A DNA stretch of 64,000 nucleotides, taken from positions 992,001-1,056,000 of the forward strand of contig CBDCKA010000001.1 of assembly GCA_965218055.1 (NCBI GenBank), in the 5' to 3' direction. Origin of the DNA: CBDBKE01 sp965218055 (GTDB lineage Bacteria > Acidobacteriota > Terriglobia > JAJPHL01 > JAPKYU01). Within the stretch, counting starts at the first letter, position 1. Each line of letters begins with the position of its first letter. Made by a program: the position numbers and the translations under genes. Under the pieces are notes generated by a model. The model was not told the origin of the DNA, ran no database searches, and worked only from the letters and a program-made list of their open reading frames with translations. Below, piece by piece: positions 17,262 to 25,678 of this stretch.

Positions 17262-18050
17262 TTACGCGACTAACGCATACCGTTTGGCGAATACCACAGG
17301 CGGCATGTTGAGCGCGGAGTGAATCCGCGTGTTGTTGTAGTCCCACAGGGTGCGGTAGATCTCCGCCACTAGCTCTCCCAGTGTTTTGAAGCGGTTCGGA
17401 TCTCCCAGGTCAACCTTGAATTTGTCGTAGAACGATTCCTGGTATCCGTTCTCCCAAGGGCACCCCGGGCGGCTCCGTGAAATCACGATGCCGCATCCAT
17501 CAAGGATTTCAGTGAACGCCATCGCGTCATACTCCCTCCCGTTGTCGGAGTGGAATAGACCCGGGCGCGGATGATGGAGCAGGGCGTTGGAAAGCGCCTG
17601 AATGGTGAGCGCGGCTCCCTTTCTCACCGCAACCTGGATTCCCAGGATCCGGCGGGTGTAGAGATCGATCACGGTCGCCACATAGACCTTCTTTCCGTGC
17701 TGCACGAACTCGGTGAAGTCCGTTGCCCAGATGTGGTTTGCATATGCGGGCATGACCGCGAGCAGGAGGTTGGGATAGGTCCGGGAAACCTTGAATTTTC
17801 TCCATTTTCTGCCTCTCCTGCGGTAGGGCTTGATGCCAAACAGACGCATGACCCTCTGCGCCCGCTGGCGGCAGAGTCCCAGTGCCGTAGCAATTCGCCG
17901 GGAGCCGTAGGAGGGATGGATCTGCAGCTCTTCTTCCAGGCGGACCTTGAGGCGCCAGTCCTTCTCCTTCATTCTTGGGACGTAATACAGGCTCGCGCGG
18001 GATATGCCAAGGGCTCGGGCAAGCGCTGATTTGTTTCTTCCTTCGCTCAA
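17262..18050 (-). CDS. IS3-family transposase OrfB (copy B)
   Basis: Same protein as copy A OrfB apart from a few residues: Phe for Ser in KWRKFKVS, LLAVMPAY and GKKVYVATV. The DDE residues (ATDFTEF, HSDNGREY, ENGYQESF) are intact, so it should be catalytically competent. Start TTG overlaps the orfA stop. Confidence 0.9.
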   Translation of the reverse strand: MSEGRNKSALARALGISRASLYYVPRMKEKDWRLKVRLEEELQIHPSYGSRRIATALGLCRQRAQRVMRLFGIKPYRRRGRKWRKFKVSRTYPNLLLAVMPAYANHIWATDFTEFVQHGKKVYVATVIDLYTRRILGIQVAVRKGAALTIQALSNALLHHPRPGLFHSDNGREYDAMAFTEILDGCGIVISRSRPGCPWENGYQESFYDKFKVDLGDPNRFKTLGELVAEIYRTLWDYNNTRIHSALNMPPVVFAKRYALVA

Positions 18051-18307
18051 TTGTTTTTTTGAGTCATGGAGAGCTTGAGCGTGATCTCGCCCACGAGTTC
18101 CAGGAGTTCTCTGTTCTGCTTCTGAAGTCGGGAGAACTCCGCCCAGGACGGGGCACCGGTTGCTCCTTTTACCATCCAACCATAGATGCTCCCTTCAGAA
18201 ATACCGTGATCCTTGGCGGCCTGGGCCACCGAGATGTCTTCTTCCTTGACGCGGCGTAGGATATCGGCTTTTACGTCAGCTGCAATACGATGATGTTTTT
18301 TGTTCAT
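18047..18307 (-). CDS. IS3-family transposase OrfA (copy B)
   Basis: 86 residues, helix-turn-helix plus coiled segment as in copy A, with Asp in KEEDISVAQ. The A_AAA_AAC heptamer for -1 frameshifting is retained. Confidence 0.9.
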   Translation of the reverse strand: MNKKHHRIAADVKADILRRVKEEDISVAQAAKDHGISEGSIYGWMVKGATGAPSWAEFSRLQKQNRELLELVGEITLKLSMTQKNN

Positions 18308-18347
18308 ATGACACCAGGGTAGTTAATTCCCAACCTCAGTGTCTAAA

Positions 18348-19148
18348 TTACCCAGTCCAGGGCACGACTAACGCATACCGTTTGGCGAATACCACAGGCG
18401 GCATGTTGAGCGCGGAGTGAATCCGCGTGTTGTTGTAGTCCCACAGGGTGCGGTAGATCTCCGCCACTAGCTCCCCCAGTGTTTTGAAGCGGTTCGGATC
18501 TCCCAGGTCAACCTTGAATTTGTCGTAGAACGATTCCTGGTATCCGTTCTCCCAAGGGCACCCCGGGCGGCTCCGTGAAATCACGATGCCGCATCCATCA
18601 AGGATTTCAGTGAACGCCATCGCGTCATACTCCCTCCCGTTGTCGGAGTGGAATAGACCCGGGCGCGGATGATGGAGCAGGGCGTTGGAAAGCGCCTGAA
18701 TGGTGAGCGCGGCTCCCTTTCTCACCGCAACCTGGATTCCCAGGATCCGGCGGGTGTAGAGATCGATCACGGTCGCCACATAGACCTTCTTTCCGTGCTG
18801 CACGAACTCGGTGAAGTCCGTTGCCCAGATGTGGTTTGCATATGCGGGCATGACCGCGAGCAGGAGGTTGGGATAGGTCCGGGAAACCTTGGATTTTCTC
18901 CATTTTCTGCCTCTCCTGCGGTAGGGCTTGATGCCAAACAGACGCATGACCCTCTGCGCCCGCTGGCGGCAGAGTCCCAGTGCCGTAGCAATTCGCCGGG
19001 AGCCGTAGGAGGGATGGATCTGCAGCTCTTCTTCCAGGCGGACCTTGAGGCGCCAGTCCTTCTCCTTCATTCTTGGGACGTAATACAGGCTCGCGCGGGA
19101 TATGCCAAGGGCTCGGGCAAGCGCTGATTTGTTTCTTCCTTCGCTCAA
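18348..19148 (-). CDS. IS3-family transposase OrfB (copy C, altered C-terminus)
   Basis: Integrase-core transposase with the DDE residues intact. Because the element's right end is missing, the frame runs past the normal stop into copy B's terminal repeat and ends RYALVVPWTG, four residues longer than in A and B. Activity is probably unaffected by this tail. Confidence 0.88.
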   Translation of the reverse strand: MSEGRNKSALARALGISRASLYYVPRMKEKDWRLKVRLEEELQIHPSYGSRRIATALGLCRQRAQRVMRLFGIKPYRRRGRKWRKSKVSRTYPNLLLAVMPAYANHIWATDFTEFVQHGKKVYVATVIDLYTRRILGIQVAVRKGAALTIQALSNALLHHPRPGLFHSDNGREYDAMAFTEILDGCGIVISRSRPGCPWENGYQESFYDKFKVDLGDPNRFKTLGELVAEIYRTLWDYNNTRIHSALNMPPVVFAKRYALVVPWTG

Positions 19149-19462
19149 TTGTTTTTTTGAGTCATGGAGAGCTTGAGCGTGATCTCGCCCACGAGTTCCA
19201 GGAGTTCTCTGTTCTGCTTCTGAAGTCGGGAGAACTCCGCCCAGGACGGGGCACCGGTTGCTCCTTTTACCATCCAACCATAGATGGTCCCTTCAGAAAT
19301 ACCGTGATCCTTGGCGGCCTGGGCCACCGAGATGTCTTCTTCCTTGACGCGGCGTAGGATATCGGCTTTTACGTCAGCTGCAATACGATGATGTTTTTTG
19401 TTCATATGACACCAGGGTAGTTAATTCCCAACCTCAGTGTCTAAATTACCCAGTCCAGGGCA
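18365..19462 (-). mobile_element. IS3-family insertion sequence, copy C (right end missing 47 bp)
   Basis: 1098 bp of the 1145-bp element; the last 47 bp, including the right terminal repeat, are replaced by the left end of copy B. The missing 47 bp are not found on the far side of B either, so this is not a simple nested insertion. The left end (19462) cuts a DUF547 gene. Without its right end the element cannot move by itself, although its transposase genes are intact. Confidence 0.87.
19145..19405 (-). CDS. IS3-family transposase OrfA (copy C)
   Basis: 86 residues, as in copy B except Thr for Ser in SEGTIYGWM. Helix-turn-helix and frameshift heptamer are present. Confidence 0.9.
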   Translation of the reverse strand: MNKKHHRIAADVKADILRRVKEEDISVAQAAKDHGISEGTIYGWMVKGATGAPSWAEFSRLQKQNRELLELVGEITLKLSMTQKNN

Positions 19463-19889
19463 GGTCACGGAATTGCTTGCGGATTAGCTGGTCCTCCAGA
19501 TGGTTCAGGGTCATTCGCTTACCGCCGACCACAAATTTGCGCCGCCAGAAAAAGCCGTAGAGGAAGCCCAGGTCGCGGACACTTTTCACCGGATAGCTGG
19601 CCGCGACGGCCTGCAACACAAGGGCATTGTAAGCGTTGAGGCAGTAGTCGAGCCGATCCTCACGGGTGGGGAACAGATCCGGACGGTTGTCTGGGCTGGT
19701 CGCGGCCAGCGTCTCCACGTAGCGGTCTAGCTCGTCAGGATTCTTCTTCAGGGCGGCGTAGTCGACCTCGCCGATGGCGTTCACATAGGTCTTCAACACG
19801 CGGTCCAGCGGCGTGTGGTCAAAACCGCTGGCCCATCCGGCTCCGGCGACAGTTAGCGTCGGTAAAACAAGGAAGCTAAGTGCGCGCAT
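19463..19889 (-). pseudogene. DUF547 exported protein, 3' end removed by IS copy C
   Basis: N-terminal 142 residues of a DUF547-family protein. A signal peptide (MRALSFLVLPTLTVAGAGWA) is followed by the domain start (VDYAALKKN ... DRLDYCLNAYNALVLQAV ... VGGKRMTLNHLEDQLIR). The conserved C-terminal half of DUF547 (normally the HFALVCASRSCPP-like segment) is gone: the sequence enters the IS left end and stops four residues later. ATG 19889 gives the signal peptide; upstream codons come from an 18-bp tandem repeat (about 19906-19941) encoding PDSDPG twice. Function of DUF547 unknown. Confidence 0.75.
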
Positions 19890-20003
19890 ACATTCCTCCT
19901 CTATCCCTGGATCGGAGTCGGGTCCTGGATCGGAGTCGGGCCCAGGCAAAGGCGCTTGAACAACGTCCGCTTGAACACTGTCGATTGTGGTGGACTCTCT
20001 GGT

Positions 20004-20645
20004 TCATGTGCGCTCGGCCAGCTCCACCAGTTCCGGACAGCCCATCTGCCGGGAGCTGTGGATTCTGGCAGGTCGACCCTGGGCATGGTAATGCTCCAGG
20101 ACGGTCCGCATCTTCGCGCGGGCTCGGTGCAAGATCACCCTTTGGTTGGTCTCGCTAATTGCCAAAACGCTACAGACCTCTTCGGAACTCCGTTGCTCAA
20201 CGTCACGCAAGGTGATGACTTCGGGCTGGCTGGGGGGCAAGGCTTGGCTGGCGAGCTGGGTGTGACGATCGGCTTCTTGAGAAAGAAACTGGTCTTAGGG
20301 AGACGCCCCCCGGCTCCGGGGTGGGAGGGTCCAGTGGCCGGGCCATTGGGGATGATCCGGGCCCCGGAACCGCCCCATCTCCAGTGCAGGTCTCGACGGT
20401 TCAGCATCCGAGCCCCAAAGAGTCGAGAACGGAATCGAGCGCCTTTCCTGCACCGCCCGCCTCTTGGCTCGGTTCACCAGAATACGAAAGAGCCACGTTT
20501 TTAGCGAGGAACGGCCCTCGACGCGCCCAATTCCCTGTAGGACTCCCACCCAGGTATCCTGCACGACCTGCTCAGCCACCGCTCGATTCGCGACGTAGAA
20601 GGCCGCCAACCGTAGCAGAGAATCATGATCGAGCGGATCCCCTCG
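20004..20645 (-). pseudogene. ECF sigma factor with an in-frame stop and missing N-terminus
   Basis: Reading on the minus strand from about 20645: sigma-70 region 2 (RLAAFYVANRAVAEQVVQDT, then GRSSLKTWLFRILVNRAKRR), a linker ending SRGASP, a TAA at 20295-20297, then in the same frame DQFLSQEADRHTQL and region 4 (LPPSQPEVITLRDVEQRSSE, then VLAISETNQRVILHRARAKM). One base change (probably GAA to TAA) splits the gene. Its first codons are also gone: region 2 runs directly into a GAF-domain fragment. Clearly a dead extracytoplasmic-function sigma factor. Confidence 0.8.
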
Positions 20646-21094
20646 GCAAACAGGCGGTGCTCGCTTGAAAACTGGCGGTCTGCTTCCAGATCCTTCCGCA
20701 GCAAGGGGCGCCGGTGATCGAAGGCCCAGCCCGGGTGGCTGTCTTTCCGATCCAGCTCCAGCCCCGGGTGAAAGTAGTCGGAGGAGAAATCCCCCTCCAG
20801 AGCCAGAATCCTCAGCGTGTCGCGCTCCGGCACATAGAGGGTCAGGGCCGCGCGATCGAATGGAATGACTCGCTGCAAGGCCTCGCAGACGGCATGCAGC
20901 AGGGCCTCCCGGGTCAGGTTGATGATGATGGCGTTATTGATCTCCAGCAGTGTCCGATAGCGCCGTGCGGCTTGCTCGGCCAGGGTGCTGAGCCTGGCAA
21001 TCTGCTCATAGGACTTCATATTCTCCACGGCTAAGGCGATCTGGTTCGCCACCTCCTGGAGAAAGACGGTGTCGGCCGCCGAGTACTGATTCAC
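20646..21094 (-). pseudogene. GAF-domain sensor protein fragment
   Basis: Minus-strand piece with the end of one GAF domain (YSAADTVFLQEVANQIALAV), a short coil (EQIARLSTLAEQAARRYRTL), and the first half of a second GAF domain (LEINNAIIINLTREALLHAV ... DRAALTLYVPERDTLRILAL), breaking off at EGIRSIMI. Such double-GAF regions occur in sigma-54-dependent regulators and sensor kinases of Acidobacteria. Both ends of the protein are missing; the downstream end is fused to the sigma-factor remnant in another frame. Confidence 0.65.
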
Positions 21095-21459
21095 TGTCGT
21101 GCTCGCTACGTTCAGGGTGCCTACGGCGTTCCCTCGAGCAGGAACCCATCCGACAACGAGTTAGGATACGAAGGGCTGATGCGGGCGGCATCCGGGGTTC
21201 CAGTCGCATCCCCGGCGGAGACCGGCCAGGCCTTGCTCGAGGCGGTCGAGGCTTTTTGAAGGAGGGAGGCCGGCCAACGACGACCGAACCTTGCTGGTCC
21301 TGAAATCTCCGTGCAACCGCACCCGCAATTGAGCGGGTCGTCAGAGAACACTGCCATCCGAGGAGTTCAGAAACTTTCTGGTGAATCCTGCCCGCTCATG
21401 TCTGCATCTAAGGCAACTGTGAACTTCATTCCGTGGAGGACCGGAACAAGGCGCTCTCC
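21095..21459. other. Decayed spacer without a gene
   Basis: No open frame with recognisable content on either strand. It separates the minus-strand GAF fragment from the plus-strand kinase fragment and may hold the promoter of the latter. Confidence 0.35.
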
Positions 21460-22020
21460 ATGACTGGCAAGACGATTTCGCACTACCGCATCCTGGAGAA
21501 GCTGGGCGCCGGTGGCATGGGAGTAGTGTACAAGGCCGAAGACACGATCCTCGCTCGCGACGTCGCCTTGAAGTGCCCGGCCGAGGAGCTTTCTAAGGAC
21601 CGCCAAATGCTTGACCGATTCCTCCGTGAGGCCCGCGCCACTGCCGCGCTGGCTCATCCCAACATCTGCACCATTTACGAAATTGATGAATATGAGGGCC
21701 AGCCGTTCATCGCCATGGAGCTGCTGGAGGGACAAACGCTCAAGCACCGCATTGCGGGCAAGCCATTCAAGACCGAGGAATTAGTTGAGCTGGCCATTCA
21801 GGTCAGCGACGGGCTGGAGGCGGCCCATGCGAAGGGGATCACGCATCGGGACATCAAGCCAGCAAATATTTTTGTTAACGAGCAGGGACAAGCCAAAATC
21901 CTGGACTTCGGGCTGGCAAAGGTGGCGTCCCAACGGCAGATGGTGGGTGGAGCAGGGCAAGTCTCGGATTCGAGCACCTACTCCTCCGTCGAGAAGCATC
22001 TCACCACGGTGAGTGCCTGA
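21460..22020 (+). pseudogene. Ser/Thr protein kinase, N-terminal two thirds of the kinase domain only
   Basis: Hanks-type kinase domain of the acidobacterial PknB-like type: ISHYRILEKLGAGGMGVVYK (P-loop), catalytic Lys in ARDVALKCP, catalytic loop THRDIKPANIFV, and DFGLAK. It ends after the activation segment (SSVEKHLTTVSA), so the C-lobe, the APE/PEQ motif, and the usual transmembrane and sensor regions are missing. ATG 21460 starts the conserved N-terminus; ATG 21433 is also in frame. Probably inactive. The frame ends inside a second gene's remains (globin-like tail), suggesting a deletion fused the two. Confidence 0.75.
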
Positions 22021-22154
22021 TTCATGCGCTGGCGGCCACTGCCGGCCAGTTGTGGAACAACGAGCTGGCCGTCGCCTGGTCCGAGGTCTACAGCAACGCT
22101 GCAGCCATCATGAAAAGGAGCGCCGCTACGGAAACAGGGCAACAGAATGGTTAA
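22014..22154 (+). pseudogene. Possible C-terminal tail of a bacterial globin-like protein
   Basis: In the -1 frame relative to the kinase remnant, codons read CLIHALAATAGQLWNNELAV, continue with AWSEVYSNAAAIMKRSA, and stop at TAA 22152. The pattern small-helix, LW, then AW-x3-Y-x3-A-x-x-M resembles the last helices of single-domain flavohaemoglobin-like globins. There is no start codon. Resemblance only; could be chance. Confidence 0.3.
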
Positions 22155-22187
22155 CTCATCGCCGAGCAACGGCAAGGAGGATTAGCG

Positions 22188-22541
22188 ATGTCAATCAAAG
22201 CCACGACCTACCCGGCGAACGGAGTCACGGTGGTGAACATCAACGGTCGAATTACCTTGGGCGAGGGTTCGTCCACTCTGCGCGAGACAGTCCACGGTCT
22301 GCTCAACAGCGGGGAAAGGAAAATCCTGCTGAATCTGACGGATGTCAGCTACATCGACAGCTCGGGGACTGGCGAGCTGGTGAGTTGCTTCGCCACGGTT
22401 ACCAGCCGGGGTGGGCAGCTCAAACTGCTGAATCTCACCAAGAAGGTGCGGGAACTGTTGCAGATCACTAAGCTGTATACGGTGTTTGAAATTCACGACG
22501 ACGAAACTGCGGGGATTCGCAGCTTTTCTCAAGCCGCTTGA
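22188..22541 (+). CDS. STAS-domain anti-sigma factor antagonist
   Basis: 117-residue single STAS domain of the SpoIIAA/RsbV type. The switch motif YIDSSGTGEL (residues 55-64) holds the Ser that a cognate anti-sigma kinase would phosphorylate; DSSG at 57-60 is as in SpoIIAA. Strong Shine-Dalgarno AAGGAGG (22173-22179) ahead of ATG 22188. In known systems the unphosphorylated protein binds the anti-sigma factor and frees the sigma factor. Neither the anti-sigma kinase nor the phosphatase is next to it; the flanking regulators are broken. It appears intact and expressed. Confidence 0.88.
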   Translation: MSIKATTYPANGVTVVNINGRITLGEGSSTLRETVHGLLNSGERKILLNLTDVSYIDSSGTGELVSCFATVTSRGGQLKLLNLTKKVRELLQITKLYTVFEIHDDETAGIRSFSQAA

Positions 22542-22803
22542 TCGTACCCGCAGGTAAATGCTGGAAGCTCGGTGCTCCTTGCTGCCGAGCTCCCCCCCCA
22601 GCAGGCCGTTGAAAGACGCTCTTGGAGAGTCGGAACGGCCTGACGGGGGAGGGGCCGGCGCAGCTTTTGGTTTGGTTTTGGAACCAAGGAGGAACCGTTG
22701 CTTTTTGGGGAGTCTTCGGCTATCTTTGAAACGCTCCGCGGGACGGAAAGGCGCGCTTGCGTCATCTGCGCGGGTACTCCACATCGGGGAAGGAACACGG
22801 TTC

Positions 22804-23499
22804 ATGAGTATGAGTGCCAATTCGTATCTAGACGCGATTGACCGGCAGGTTGCTTCGCGCAGCCTCTTGCTGCATCCTTTCTACCAGAGCTGGACGCGAG
22901 GGGAACTCAGTCGTGATGCTCTCCGCGACTATGCGAAGCAGTACTACCATCACGTTGCAGCTTTCCCCACCTACCTGTCCGCCCTGCACTCCCACACCGA
23001 GGATGCCCGGGCACGCCGGCAAATCCTGGCGAATCTGATGGACGAAGAGGCGGGCACGCCGAATCACCCGGAATTGTGGCTTCGCTTTGCCGAAGAGTTG
23101 GACCTCGATCGGGAACAAGTGCAGCAGGCGGAACCGTGGGCTGAGACCAAAAACCTGATTCATACCTTTCGGGGAATCTGCCGTGACCGCGGGGCATCCG
23201 ACGGTGTGGCGGCTCTTTATGCGTATGAGAGCCAGATCCCGGCTGTGTCAGAATCCAAGATTGACGGACTGAAGAAATTTTACGGTTTCGAGAACCCACG
23301 CGGCCTGGCCTATTTTCACGTCCATGTGGAGGCGGATCGCGAACACGCTGCAGTCGAGCGGCAACTGCTGGAGTCCTACCTGAACGAAACGACAGCAACC
23401 ACGGCCACTGAATCGGTGGACGAGGTGCTCGACGCGCTGTGGGCGGTGCTGTCGGCGGTCTGCCTGCGCCACGGCATCGCCTGCCAGGCAACGTCCTGA
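22804..23499 (+). CDS. CADD-family (haem-oxygenase-like fold) protein, likely folate related
   Basis: 231-residue member of the TenA/PqqC-like helical superfamily, closest in pattern to CADD (chlamydial protein associating with death domains). CADD-family enzymes are di-metal oxygenases that make p-aminobenzoate for folate from their own tyrosine. Visible features: YAKQYYHHVAAFPTYLSALH, the metal-ligand-like LMDEEAGTPNHPELWLRFAEE, and AYFHVHVEADREHAA. ATG 22804 has AAGGAA upstream; the frame is open to 22558 without start support. It is followed 220 bp later by panB, whose enzyme consumes methylene-tetrahydrofolate, so a folate role fits. Exact self-sacrificing activity is inferred from the family. 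Confidence 0.75.
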   Translation: MSMSANSYLDAIDRQVASRSLLLHPFYQSWTRGELSRDALRDYAKQYYHHVAAFPTYLSALHSHTEDARARRQILANLMDEEAGTPNHPELWLRFAEELDLDREQVQQAEPWAETKNLIHTFRGICRDRGASDGVAALYAYESQIPAVSESKIDGLKKFYGFENPRGLAYFHVHVEADREHAAVERQLLESYLNETTATTATESVDEVLDALWAVLSAVCLRHGIACQATS

Positions 23500-23684
23500 T
23501 CTGGTGACCCGCACCCCGGTCTAGCCTCTGCCCAGCCTGAGCTTGAGTCGCCGGCACGGGTGGCGTATGCTTTTGGACGGAGGGGAAGCTCAAGCCAGAT
23601 CCGGGGTTCCCCGCGCACCGAGAGCCGCTGCGTAGACTTGTGCCTCAAATGGTTTGTACCTTTGAGTTCGGATGTTTGTTTCCC

Positions 23685-23720
23685 TTTGACGAGGTGAAAC
23701 CATTTGACGAAGTGAAACCA
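23685..23720 (+). repeat. 18-bp tandem repeat abutting the panB start
   Basis: TTTGACGAGGTGAAACCA and TTTGACGAAGTGAAACCA stand head to tail, and the second copy ends in the A of the panB ATG (23720). Each unit has a GAGGTG or GAAGTG that may serve as a ribosome-binding site, so the duplication may double the initiation region. Confidence 0.6.
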
Positions 23721-24592
23721 TGGATCCCAAGCCCGAGGCCGTAAGCAAAATCTCTGTCCCCTCGCTTCTCGATCGCAAGCTGCGGGGGGAAAAGATCACC
23801 TGCCTGACTGCGTATGACTATCCCACAGCCCGGCTGGTGGACGAGGCAGGGATCGACATCATTCTTGTGGGAGATTCCCTTGGCCAGGTGGTGCTGGGGT
23901 ACGAATCCACGATTCCGGTGACGGTGGAGGAAATGCTCCATCACCTGCGTGCGGCGCACCGGGGGACAAAGCGGGCCCTATTGGTCGCCGATCTCCCCTA
24001 CGGCTCCTACCACCCGAGTGAGGAAGAGGGCCTTCGGACCGCCATTCGTTTTTTCAAGGAAGGCGGCGCCGAGGCCGTGAAAATGGAAGGGGGCAGGAAG
24101 CGGATGGAACTCATCCGCCGTCTGGTCGAGGCCGAAATTCCAGTGATGGGCCACATTGGCTTGACCCCCCAATCGGTTCGCGCCTTCGGCGGCTATCGCG
24201 TGCAGGGCACCACCATCGAATCAGCCAACGACGTGTTGGCCGATGCCCAAGCCGTCGAGGACGCCGGCGCATTTTCCATTGTTTTGGAAGCTATTCCGAG
24301 GGAACTGGCGGCCATCATCACCCGGCGGCTGCGCATTCCGACGATCGGCATCGGCGCAGGGCCAGAGTGCGACGGCCAAGTCCTGGTGATCCACGACCTG
24401 CTGGGCTTGGGGGTTCAGTCGCGAGCAAAGTTTGTGCGGGCCTACGCCGATCTCACAGGGACAGTGCGGGACGCCCTGGTTCAATTCCGAAACGACGTCC
24501 TGGTAGGCCGATACCCGGACGACCGAGAGTCGTACCACTGGCGGGCGGGCTTGCGTGAACAATTTGAGAAAGTGGATGTCCATAAGGTATAA
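23720..24592 (+). CDS. panB: Ketopantoate hydroxymethyltransferase
   Basis: First step of pantothenate synthesis: alpha-ketoisovalerate plus 5,10-methylene-tetrahydrofolate gives ketopantoate. 290 residues, normal for PanB. Metal/substrate residues are in place: Asp52 in VGDSLG, Asp91 in DLPYGS, Glu123 in KMEGG and the catalytic Glu190 in LEAIP, plus KITCLTAYDYPTARLVDEAG at the N-terminus. Followed after 110 bp by panC on the same strand, a likely operon. The ATG is at the end of an 18-bp tandem repeat. Confidence 0.96.
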   Translation: MDPKPEAVSKISVPSLLDRKLRGEKITCLTAYDYPTARLVDEAGIDIILVGDSLGQVVLGYESTIPVTVEEMLHHLRAAHRGTKRALLVADLPYGSYHPSEEEGLRTAIRFFKEGGAEAVKMEGGRKRMELIRRLVEAEIPVMGHIGLTPQSVRAFGGYRVQGTTIESANDVLADAQAVEDAGAFSIVLEAIPRELAAIITRRLRIPTIGIGAGPECDGQVLVIHDLLGLGVQSRAKFVRAYADLTGTVRDALVQFRNDVLVGRYPDDRESYHWRAGLREQFEKVDVHKV

Positions 24593-24702
24593 GTTCCGCG
24601 AGGCGTTCAACCTGGCCTTACCGCAGCTTCCGCGCCAAGCCGCTTGAGTCGGAGCTTGGTGATCCGGTCAGCTCCCCACACAGTTGCCTGAGGCGAATCG
24701 CG

Positions 24703-25620
24703 ATGCAGCTTTTCACCTTCATCAATGAAATGCGGGAGTTTGTCCGCCAGACTCGGGACGCTGGCAAGTCGCTAGCGCTCGTTCCCACGATGGGAGGGCT
24801 GCACGAAGGCCACTTCAGGCTGGTGCGCGAGGCCAGGCGGGACTGGGACACGGTGGTGGTCTCGATGTTCGTGAATCCCGCACAGTTCGGACCCCGCGAG
24901 GACTTCACCCGCTATCCGCACAATCTGGAAGAAGACCTGGACCTGCTCCGCCCTTACACCGTTGACGCGACTTTCGCTCCCACAACGGAGGAAATGTACC
25001 CGGAAGGATTCCAGACGTTCGTGGAGCCGGGCGCCGTTGCCGCTCCGCTCGAAGGCACCTCTCGTCCCGGTCATTTTCGAGGTGTTGTCACCGTGGTCCT
25101 GAAACTGTTCAACGTCGTCAGACCGGACGTCGCCTACTTCGGCCAGAAAGATTTTCAACAGGCGCTGGTGATCCGCCGCATGGCGGAGGATTTAGACCTG
25201 GGCGTTCGTTTGGTCATCTGCCCCATCGTCCGGGACCCTGACGGGCTGGCGAAAAGTTCGCGGCATGCTTACATGAGTCCTGAAGACCGCCAGACGGCGC
25301 TCGTGCTCAACAGCAGCCTCTGTCGGGCCAAAGAGCTCGTCGAAGCGGGACAAACCGAGGCACAGAGCCTGCTGGAAGAAATGAGGAAGGTCTTCGCCGG
25401 AGAACCGCGGGCCCGCCTTGATTATCTTGCCATCGTCGATCCGGCCCAGCTGCAGCCTGTCGAGCGCGTCACGTCAGGCTGCGTAGCGCTAGTGGCGGCA
25501 TGGGTTGGGACGGCGCGCTTGATCGACAACCGAATCTTCGGTCCTCCCGGCGCCAGTGAAGAAGAGCTTCTTGAATTGGCGCTAGGCCGGAAGTTCACGA
25601 AGCGCTTCACAGATTCTTAG
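24703..25620 (+). CDS. panC: Pantothenate synthetase
   Basis: ATP-dependent joining of pantoate and beta-alanine. 305 residues. HIGH-type motif in PTMGGLHEGH (the usual Tyr before Leu is Gly), SMFVNPAQFGPREDF, FGQKDFQQALVIRRM, and the KMSKS-equivalent AKSSRHAYMS (family SSRN with His for Asn). Cytoplasmic dimer in other bacteria. It lies 110 bp after panB. ATG 24703 begins the conserved N-terminus MQLFTFINEMR. panD, panE or ilvC are not in the window. Confidence 0.95.
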   Translation: MQLFTFINEMREFVRQTRDAGKSLALVPTMGGLHEGHFRLVREARRDWDTVVVSMFVNPAQFGPREDFTRYPHNLEEDLDLLRPYTVDATFAPTTEEMYPEGFQTFVEPGAVAAPLEGTSRPGHFRGVVTVVLKLFNVVRPDVAYFGQKDFQQALVIRRMAEDLDLGVRLVICPIVRDPDGLAKSSRHAYMSPEDRQTALVLNSSLCRAKELVEAGQTEAQSLLEEMRKVFAGEPRARLDYLAIVDPAQLQPVERVTSGCVALVAAWVGTARLIDNRIFGPPGASEEELLELALGRKFTKRFTDS

Positions 25621-25678
25621 TGGAGCAGCAAGTTTCAGAAGAGGGTGGCCAGCCCTACCTTGGCAGGTCAAAGTGTCT

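Larger units (their letters stand above)
17220..18364 (-). mobile_element. IS3-family insertion sequence, copy B (complete, 1145 bp)
   Basis: Same ends and length as copy A but in opposite orientation, so A and B face each other with their right ends around a 1.7-kb island fragment. Its left end (18364) directly abuts copy C 47 bp before where C's right end should be. It has cut the 5' part of the gene ending at 16364. Confidence 0.88.

Noticed and set aside
17571..18029. 152-codon plus-strand frame present in all three IS copies
   Set aside because: Conserved only because the IS is; antisense to the OrfB integrase core.
24221..24610. 129-codon minus frame over panB
   Set aside because: Antisense shadow; panB is unambiguous.
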